Under the pieces are notes generated by a model, which was not told the DNA's origin, did no database searches, and was given only the letters and a program-made list of their open reading frames with translations. A program made the position numbers and the translations under genes. From positions 1-9,218 of the forward strand of contig JAICXV010000045.1 of NCBI GenBank assembly GCA_025934545.1: 9,218 nucleotides of DNA. The letters run 5' to 3'. The stretch comes from Verrucomicrobiia bacterium. Lineage in GTDB: Bacteria > Verrucomicrobiota > Verrucomicrobiia > Limisphaerales > Palsa-1400. This document shows, in pieces, positions 4,749 to 9,218 of the stretch (position 1 is its first letter; the number at the start of each line of letters is the position of its first letter).

Positions 4749-7216
4749 GAATGCATGCCCCCCTTGCGTAAACAGCAGTTTTTGTATTTCTTACCGCGGC
4801 CACATGGGCAAGGATCGTTCCTGCCTATTCTTCCCTGTTCTGCAATTGCGGCAGCTACGCGCTTTTGGCGCAGCGTTTCGGCCTGCACTTCCAATTGCGG
4901 AAGTAAGTGAGCTGGAATTTCCTCCCTGATAATCCATTGCCAAGAGACTTCCCGCAATGAACCGTGTTCATCAAAATCCAAATCGAGCATTAGACGTTCA
5001 GCCTCTCCGTTCACCAGCAGCACGGTTCGGGCATAGGCTAATGCACGGTCGTTTCTGTACTGCAAAGAAAATGGCGTCCAGCAATAGACAGTCACATTCA
5101 CATTACCATGAGTCGACATTGGCATTGGCCTTTGGGTCGATGGCTGCCTTGCCAATTCCGCCTCGATTCCATCAGCTAGCGTCTTTCGCCATTCACCTGC
5201 CAAGTCCAAAAGAAAACTTGCGACGCGGCTACGCCCTTGCAGGGTCGATCGTGCCAAGAACTCAATAATGGCTATCAAACGAAGCGGGATCTGTTGTTTC
5301 AAAGGGCATGGTGCCGTCGAGTCGAGAAGACGTTGATAAAAGAATTTGTCGATTTCGGTAGTATAACCGGTAAATGATAGTCTCGCCTGCGAATCCCCTC
5401 GAATCTGCTGTGCATGAAGACTATAGTGATTGTGCTCCAAATAGAGGCCTAGGTGGTCCAGTTCATCATTGACTTGGATTATGTCTGATCCAAACGCCCG
5501 CATCCGCTGTTCAACGAAATGCAGAAAGATAAGCGGGTTCGCAAATACATCTGCGTAAACACGAAGGTCGTCGAGCGAAACCGCCCACACCGGGTGTGCA
5601 CCTACATTGACACCAATCTTGCGCAAGTGCTGCACTTGCGCAGCAAGTTCCGTAAATGGATCCAGCGTTACTGGGCAAATCGTAACGACGCGAAAATCGC
5701 GGCGAGCCAGCTGACCAATTTGTTGATGCTGATGATCAAAAAGAGGAACGGAATCAGCAGTATTAAGATAATTGAGGAAACGTCTGCCCTGGGTTACGGG
5801 TTTTAAAACTAGATTTTCCAACGACTTTACATAAGCGGGAAAATCGTTCGCTGGAGATGTGTAAGTGAAAGCGCCGCCCCTGCATTCAACAATGAAGAGG
5901 TGATCATCATAAACGAGCACCGCGTCCGCTTCGCACCACTCCTTCTTCCCGGTGCTGCCAGGGCAGGGATAGTAGACTGAACGCCAAACAGAAGCGCCAG
6001 GAAGAATTTGCTGCAGATACTTCAGGGGCAATGTTTCAGACTGCTCCTGTTGTTTTAACTTCCAAGTCTCGGCATATGCTGGCTTCAGCCGCACAACGAC
6101 GCGCTGAACTACTCGATATAGGTTGTCGAACAAACTCCGCAGGTCGAAGCAACAGCACCGCCCGTTCAGGCGAACAAACGGGCGTTTAAAAACCGGCCAG
6201 ATACGCAACGGCCAACCACTATACTGTCCTGCTGCGAAGAACTCTTTCTCCTCGCCGGGAGACCATGTTAATTCTTCAATCAACGCCTGTGGCAAGTTCG
6301 TTACCTTCTCCACATCGAACAGATCTAATCCAAATACCTTCCCAAACACCTCGTCCCTTCTTTCCTCCCAACCATTCTCTTTAATGACTTCATCCATGAA
6401 CGTTTCGCGTTCTTTTGGAGTTGCCGGAGACAACTCTTTAAGTTTCGCCTCAACTGCGTCATCTACGTCCGCTTTAAACTGGTTGAACAAATGGACGGCG
6501 TCCTGAATCCCAAACGTCAAGTTGTGCCAAATCCGTGTGACCCCTTCAATGAATTGCTCAGACGTGATGCCGAAAAGCTCTTTCAACACATCCGAATGAG
6601 GAGCGAACATATCATTGAGGTAGGCTGGCTCATGAACTTGATATCGCCGACCTCGAATGTTGCACCAATATGACTGAGCCTTAAATTTAAACTCTTCTAA
6701 GTCATCATTATAATCCGGGTCGGTTCGGTTCTTTGCAGTCAGGCTTACTTGATAAACAATGTTACTTTGCTGAAAGAGCTTCTGGACCTTCGCCCTCAGG
6801 ATTCCCCATTCATCCTCCATAATTTCATCTCGCTGATTCGGTGCAGGAGGAACGGAAACAATTATACTTTGAATGTAATCGATCATTCTAATCGAGACGA
6901 TTTCGTCGGTGCCCACACTAGTTTCCGATACTACGTTTATATGCTTGCCCGCCATTTCCCACCAAGCGCGGTGAAGTAGCTGTTCCGCGGGCAATTCGCT
7001 GACCAATCGAGCGATTTCTGCGACCAATTGGTCAATGTCTTGAACAACCTTTGGATATTTCTCCACCAGTTCATTTTGCATTTTGGCAAAACCCTCTGGG
7101 GACCAATTTGATTGGATGACCGAATTATTGCCAAATCGCGCCATACTTACAGGCCCTTTGGCGAATACATCATCTGGCTTCGCAAAAGCTTTCTTTTTCT
7201 TATTCTTTTTCTTCAC
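4745..7216 (-). CDS. Large protein with PD-(D/E)xK-like nuclease core and C-terminal SEC-C zinc motif
   Basis: This 823-aa protein is otherwise uncharacterised. Residues 803-815 form a SEC-C motif (CPCGRGKKYKNCC: C803, C805, C814, C815), a zinc site also found at the end of SecA and in many unrelated proteins. Around 429-448 the pattern EADAVLVYDD-HLFIVECRGG (Asp431, Glu444, Arg446) looks like a PD-(D/E)xK or NERD-type nuclease core, with Arg where the catalytic Lys is expected. The N-terminal 400 residues and the region 450-780 match no domain I can name. No signal peptide or membrane segment is seen, so it is probably cytoplasmic. The frame opens with GTG at 7216, two codons after an in-frame TAG, giving a Lys-rich N terminus (KKKNKKKK). 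An ATG at 7144 (Met25), preceded by AAAGGG, is a good alternative start. It is first in an overlapping operon with rnhA. Nucleic-acid processing or defence is inferred, not shown. Confidence 0.85.
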   Translation of the reverse strand: MKKKNKKKKAFAKPDDVFAKGPVSMARFGNNSVIQSNWSPEGFAKMQNELVEKYPKVVQDIDQLVAEIARLVSELPAEQLLHRAWWEMAGKHINVVSETSVGTDEIVSIRMIDYIQSIIVSVPPAPNQRDEIMEDEWGILRAKVQKLFQQSNIVYQVSLTAKNRTDPDYNDDLEEFKFKAQSYWCNIRGRRYQVHEPAYLNDMFAPHSDVLKELFGITSEQFIEGVTRIWHNLTFGIQDAVHLFNQFKADVDDAVEAKLKELSPATPKERETFMDEVIKENGWEERRDEVFGKVFGLDLFDVEKVTNLPQALIEELTWSPGEEKEFFAAGQYSGWPLRIWPVFKRPFVRLNGRCCCFDLRSLFDNLYRVVQRVVVRLKPAYAETWKLKQQEQSETLPLKYLQQILPGASVWRSVYYPCPGSTGKKEWCEADAVLVYDDHLFIVECRGGAFTYTSPANDFPAYVKSLENLVLKPVTQGRRFLNYLNTADSVPLFDHQHQQIGQLARRDFRVVTICPVTLDPFTELAAQVQHLRKIGVNVGAHPVWAVSLDDLRVYADVFANPLIFLHFVEQRMRAFGSDIIQVNDELDHLGLYLEHNHYSLHAQQIRGDSQARLSFTGYTTEIDKFFYQRLLDSTAPCPLKQQIPLRLIAIIEFLARSTLQGRSRVASFLLDLAGEWRKTLADGIEAELARQPSTQRPMPMSTHGNVNVTVYCWTPFSLQYRNDRALAYARTVLLVNGEAERLMLDLDFDEHGSLREVSWQWIIREEIPAHLLPQLEVQAETLRQKRVAAAIAEQGRIGRNDPCPCGRGKKYKNCCLRKGGMHS

Positions 7217-7330
7217 AGCCTATTCTGCGATTTACGATTTTGACCGGCAGTCTTTTTGCAATCACATCCGTCCATGCGTCCAACACGCCATAATTGAATA
7301 CTGCCGAAATCCGGAGTCCCGTATCCAAAA

Positions 7331-7422
7331 TGTAACGCCTCCGCAGATGGTGTGTAACGCCTTTTGTAACGGGTAAAAACGCAAAAATCACCAATGTTTA
7401 CAAGGGTTGTAACGGTGTAACG
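7331..7422 (-). repeat. Cluster of five CGTTACA (TGTAACG) direct repeats
   Basis: The plus-strand 7-mer TGTAACG occurs at 7331, 7353, 7365, 7408 and 7416, all in the same orientation within 92 bp, starting 115 bp upstream of the GTG start of the SEC-C gene. On the minus strand several read CCGTTACA. Spacings (22, 12, 43 and 8 bp) are irregular, unlike a classic iteron or CRISPR array. It could be a cluster of regulator sites. Confidence 0.6.
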
Positions 7423-7428
7423 GCTCAA

Positions 7429-7450
7429 ACCCCCGGGAAGCGTGGGGGGT
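7429..7450 (-). terminator. Weak candidate terminator hairpin after the 7522-8199 gene
   Basis: ACCCCC (7429-7434) and GGGGGT (7445-7450) form a 6-bp GC-rich stem with a 10-nt loop. Read on the minus strand it is followed by only TTTGAG, and it lies about 72 bp past the stop of the upstream membrane-protein gene. The short T run makes this a low-confidence call. Confidence 0.25.
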
Positions 7451-7521
7451 GCTTGCCCTCGCGCGCCAGCCTGGTTGTCAACCAATTCAATGCCGTCGGG
7501 ATGAAATAGCAGTCCGGCGTT

Positions 7522-8199
7522 TCAACGCCGAAACAACTTTCCAAGAACGTCGGTCTTTCGAAACTCAGGTTGAAAGAGTCCGCTCATGTACAACAACCCC
7601 AGACCACAGACGGCGGTAAGCCACGAAAAGAACGGTCCGGTAAAGGGCCAAAGCCAAATTGGTGTCGGGGCGATTTGCGACGTGCCCTGCTGCGGAAAAT
7701 CCGTTGAGCGTTTCGGTGAATAAGATTCCGAACCGAGCAAACGACCGTTGACGTCGTATGTGTAGTGCATCTGTCGCCTTGCAGTAACGACATGGATGCG
7801 ATTGGTATCTGACACAAACAAGTGAAATGTTCCGCCGGGCGCTTCGGTATGCCAACCGCGAATGAATTTCCACCCGCCATCATACACTTGAATTCGGCCC
7901 GCAGCGGTTAGCGGCACCACGTACAAACCATCATCTGTCGTTACGACCCCGGAAGCTGTTCCTACGGGCAGTTCAAATGACGTGGGCAGAACGTCAGTCA
8001 TACAAATTAAAAACGTTCCAAAAAAACCTAGTGCACCCACTGCCATCAATAACGCACCGGCAATGCCGGTCAATCGGTGAACTCCTTTCTTCCGGGCGGC
8101 AGATATGATGAATCGTCCGGCGCTGGCAACCCACACCGCGATCATGACCAGCACCAAAATTATCGATATGTAGCGCATAAGCGAACTGCGACCGCGCAC
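7522..8199 (-). CDS. Hypothetical membrane protein with NHL/propeller-like outer segment
   Basis: This 225-aa protein is not one I can name. It has hydrophobic segments at about residues 9-27, 45-67 and 188-207. Between the second and third lies a soluble stretch (about 78-165) of beta-strand-like pieces: GVVTTDDGLYVV, GRIQVYD, KFIRGWHTEAPGG, NRIHVVTARRQMHYTYD, NGRLLG. This resembles two to three blades of an NHL-type propeller, too few for a complete one, so it may oligomerise or simply be a small beta domain. The C-terminal tail (PEFRKTDVLGKLFRR) is basic and probably cytoplasmic, which fits an N-in/C-in arrangement only if one hydrophobic segment is not membrane-spanning. The longest frame opens with GTG at 8199; an ATG at 8178 (Met8, just before the first hydrophobic segment) is an equally plausible start, and neither has a clear ribosome binding site. 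It is read in the same direction as the neighbouring genes but is separated from them. Confidence 0.75.
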   Translation of the reverse strand: MRGRSSLMRYISIILVLVMIAVWVASAGRFIISAARKKGVHRLTGIAGALLMAVGALGFFGTFLICMTDVLPTSFELPVGTASGVVTTDDGLYVVPLTAAGRIQVYDGGWKFIRGWHTEAPGGTFHLFVSDTNRIHVVTARRQMHYTYDVNGRLLGSESYSPKRSTDFPQQGTSQIAPTPIWLWPFTGPFFSWLTAVCGLGLLYMSGLFQPEFRKTDVLGKLFRR

Positions 8200-8308
8200 A
8201 AGTGCCGGAAATTACGTCTCGTCCGGGAAGTGAAACAGATAAATACCCAACGACAACTTTGAAATATGTTGCTGTCGTGGTTTTAGCCCAAGTTGCTTAA
8301 GAGGAGGA

Positions 8309-8384
8309 TGGTGGAGCCGAACGGGTTCGAACCGATGACCCCCACAATGCCATTGTGGTGCTCTACCAACTGAGCTACGACCCC
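8309..8384 (-). tRNA. tRNA-Ala (anticodon GGC), CCA encoded
   Basis: This is a 76-nt cloverleaf on the minus strand. The acceptor stem pairs GGGGTCG with CGGCTCC and includes the G3:U70 wobble that marks alanine tRNAs. The D arm contains GCTC...GAGC with AGTTGGTA in the loop. The anticodon stem CCACA/TGTGG carries the loop ATGGCAT, giving anticodon GGC at 8349-8351, which reads GCC and probably GCU. The T loop is TTCGAAC. The 3' end ACCA is encoded. The T stem (ATCGG/CCGTT) has one U-U mismatch at 50:64, otherwise all is standard. Confidence 0.97.
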
Positions 8385-8400
8385 ATCCAAACTACGGCAA

Positions 8401-8429
8401 AGTTTACGATTCAAGGTTCAAAGTTGCAA
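8401..8429 (-). promoter_or_regulatory. Candidate sigma-70 promoter of tRNA-Ala
   Basis: On the minus strand TTGCAA (8424-8429) and TAAACT (8401-8406) lie 17 bp apart. Each matches 4 of 6 bases of the -35 and -10 consensus. The -10 box ends 16 bp before the tRNA 5' end, which would give a leader of roughly ten nucleotides for RNase P to remove. Position and spacing support the call; the matches are only moderate. Confidence 0.45.
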
Positions 8430-8517
8430 CTGCCAATTTCGTATTCACCAATAACGGTGTGTCCATTGGCAGTCGCGATTTGAACTTGATCAATATTTGC
8501 GCGGTTCCACTCCGCCA

Positions 8518-9218
8518 TCACTGCACAACTATCAAACGATACAATCGCCGCGTTCGGGCGTTGGCAGAATCGTTGACGGTGACGGTGCCGTCGTTGGCGA
8601 CGACGGGCTCGCCGAGGTTGGTCCATTCGGATCCGGACCCATCGTTGTATTGCACTTGATAAATTCGCGCCCACGTCGAATGGCCATGAAGCGTGATAGA
8701 GCCGTTGCCGGTTGACTTCTGCGGCGATTGCAACGATTGGGTCGAAGTTGCGGATGTCGTAGCCATGACCATCGCAGGTCCAGCACCGGCGATGGTGAGG
8801 ATGGCATCGGCGCTGGTAAGGTTGCCGGCATTGTTGGCGACGACGACGGAATAGCTGCCGGCGTCAGTGCCTTGCGCGGCGACGACGGTGTAAGTGCTGG
8901 TGGTCGCACCGGAAATGTCAGCGCCGTTAAAGCGCCATTGGTAAGTCAAAGCGTTGGCAGCGACGACGCTAAACGGCGCATCGGTCCCAGCGGTGACGGT
9001 TTGGCTTTGCGGTTGGGTCGTGATGCTGACGGCAGGTGTATTGCCGCCGAGGCTGGACCATGCGGTAAAGCTGCTGTTGGCGTTTGTCTGCCAACTGCTT
9101 TGGACAACGTAATTGTTGTCGCGGGTGAAGACGTGGATGGTTCCATCGGCGTTATATCCGGCGTTAAGATTGTTGTAACTGGTGCCCGCGATGTCGAGCC
9201 AGCCGAACCACGTGGAAC
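8518..9218 (-). CDS. C-terminal part of a large exported protein: lectin-propeller-like blade, Ig-like domain, C-terminal beta domain (5' end outside window)
   Basis: The minus-strand frame is open from 9216 to the stop at 8518-8520, about 232 residues, and the true start lies beyond the window. From the N side, about 9046-9216 encodes DGTIHVFTRD and SSWQ...TAWSSLGG, the pattern of PLL/fucose-lectin-type propeller blades ('DGrlevF.rg...W..W..LGG'). Next, 8779-9036 encodes a bacterial Ig-like domain with ITTQPQSQTVTAG, the core Trp in LTYQWRFNG, and the DAGSYSVVVAN motif, without the disulphide Cys pair. The last part (8521-8778) contains YQVQYNDGSGSEWTNLG and RRLYRLIVV, resembling C-terminal beta domains of large exported Verrucomicrobial proteins. 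No sorting or anchor motif is seen at the C terminus. A role in carbohydrate binding or adhesion at the cell surface is inferred from the domains. Confidence 0.82.
   Translation of the reverse strand, partial: STWFGWLDIAGTSYNNLNAGYNADGTIHVFTRDNNYVVQSSWQTNANSSFTAWSSLGGNTPAVSITTQPQSQTVTAGTDAPFSVVAANALTYQWRFNGADISGATTSTYTVVAAQGTDAGSYSVVVANNAGNLTSADAILTIAGAGPAMVMATTSATSTQSLQSPQKSTGNGSITLHGHSTWARIYQVQYNDGSGSEWTNLGEPVVANDGTVTVNDSANARTRRLYRLIVVQ

Larger units (their letters stand above)
7217..7521. other. Gene-free upstream region of the SEC-C/rnhA operon
   Basis: These 305 bp presumably hold the operon promoter, but no clear -35/-10 pair is visible. They contain five TGTAACG copies and a C5/G5 hairpin. 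A minus-strand frame crosses the region (7213-7485), but its composition looks like chance reading of intergenic DNA and I do not call it a gene. Confidence 0.6.

Noticed and set aside
5519..5806. Plus-strand 95-codon frame inside the SEC-C gene
   Set aside because: It is antisense to a conserved part of the large protein and has no recognisable features.
4745..7216. Calling the 823-aa protein SecA or a translocase because of its SEC-C motif
   Set aside because: There are no Walker or DEAD helicase motifs; the SEC-C motif alone is shared by many unrelated proteins.
7331..7422. CRISPR or plasmid-type iteron array
   Set aside because: The repeated unit is only 7 bp with irregular spacing, and no cas or replication-initiator gene is present.
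7213..7485. Minus-strand 90-codon frame upstream of the SEC-C gene
   Set aside because: It overlaps the SEC-C start in another frame, contains the repeat cluster, and looks like chance translation of intergenic DNA.
8309..8384. tRNA-Ala 3' end as an attachment site for an integrated element spanning 4056-8200
   Set aside because: No second copy of the tRNA 3' sequence is found in the window and no integrase gene is present.
8411..8674. Minus-strand frame overlapping the end of the Ig-domain gene and the tRNA promoter
   Set aside because: It is out of frame with the clearly conserved Ig-protein C terminus and has no features of its own.

Overview
The window looks like chromosomal DNA of a Verrucomicrobiota-type bacterium, most likely near Pedosphaera/Limisphaerales. 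This is inferred from three things: an ECF sigma factor fused to a glycine-rich membrane domain, an exported Ig/propeller protein with a C-terminal domain typical of that group, and a GC-rich palindrome of a kind I associate with its intergenic regions. No marker gene settles the taxonomy.

Layout. Positions 1-1689 (+) hold a PhoB/PhoR-like two-component pair: the 3' part of an OmpR/PhoB response regulator, cut just before its phosphoacceptor Asp, and a histidine kinase overlapping it by 4 bp. A candidate terminator for the pair lies inside the 3' end of the convergent next gene. Positions 1703-3310 (-) hold an ECF sigma factor whose C-terminal two thirds is a membrane region with a 10-residue Gly-rich repeat. 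It overlaps by 4 bp a small upstream frame (3307-3678) that looks like a decayed or truncated member of a small Verrucomicrobial family. A 377-bp gene-free stretch (3679-4055) carries four 10-bp repeats, a palindrome and a 9-bp tandem repeat.

Positions 4056-7216 (-) hold a two-gene operon, visibly more AT-rich in places than the flanks. The first gene encodes an 823-aa protein with a PD-(D/E)xK-like nuclease core and a C-terminal SEC-C zinc motif. The second, overlapping by 4 bp, encodes RNase H1 with an added C-terminal zinc ribbon. This pair is the best candidate for an undescribed nucleic-acid-handling or defence module. Its upstream region (7217-7521) has five TGTAACG copies.

Positions 7522-8199 (-) encode a small membrane protein with an NHL-like outer domain. 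Positions 8309-8384 (-) are tRNA-Ala(GGC) with an encoded CCA and a plausible promoter. Positions 8518-9218 (-) are the C-terminal part of a large surface or secreted protein (lectin-propeller-like blade, Ig domain, C-terminal beta domain) that runs off the window.
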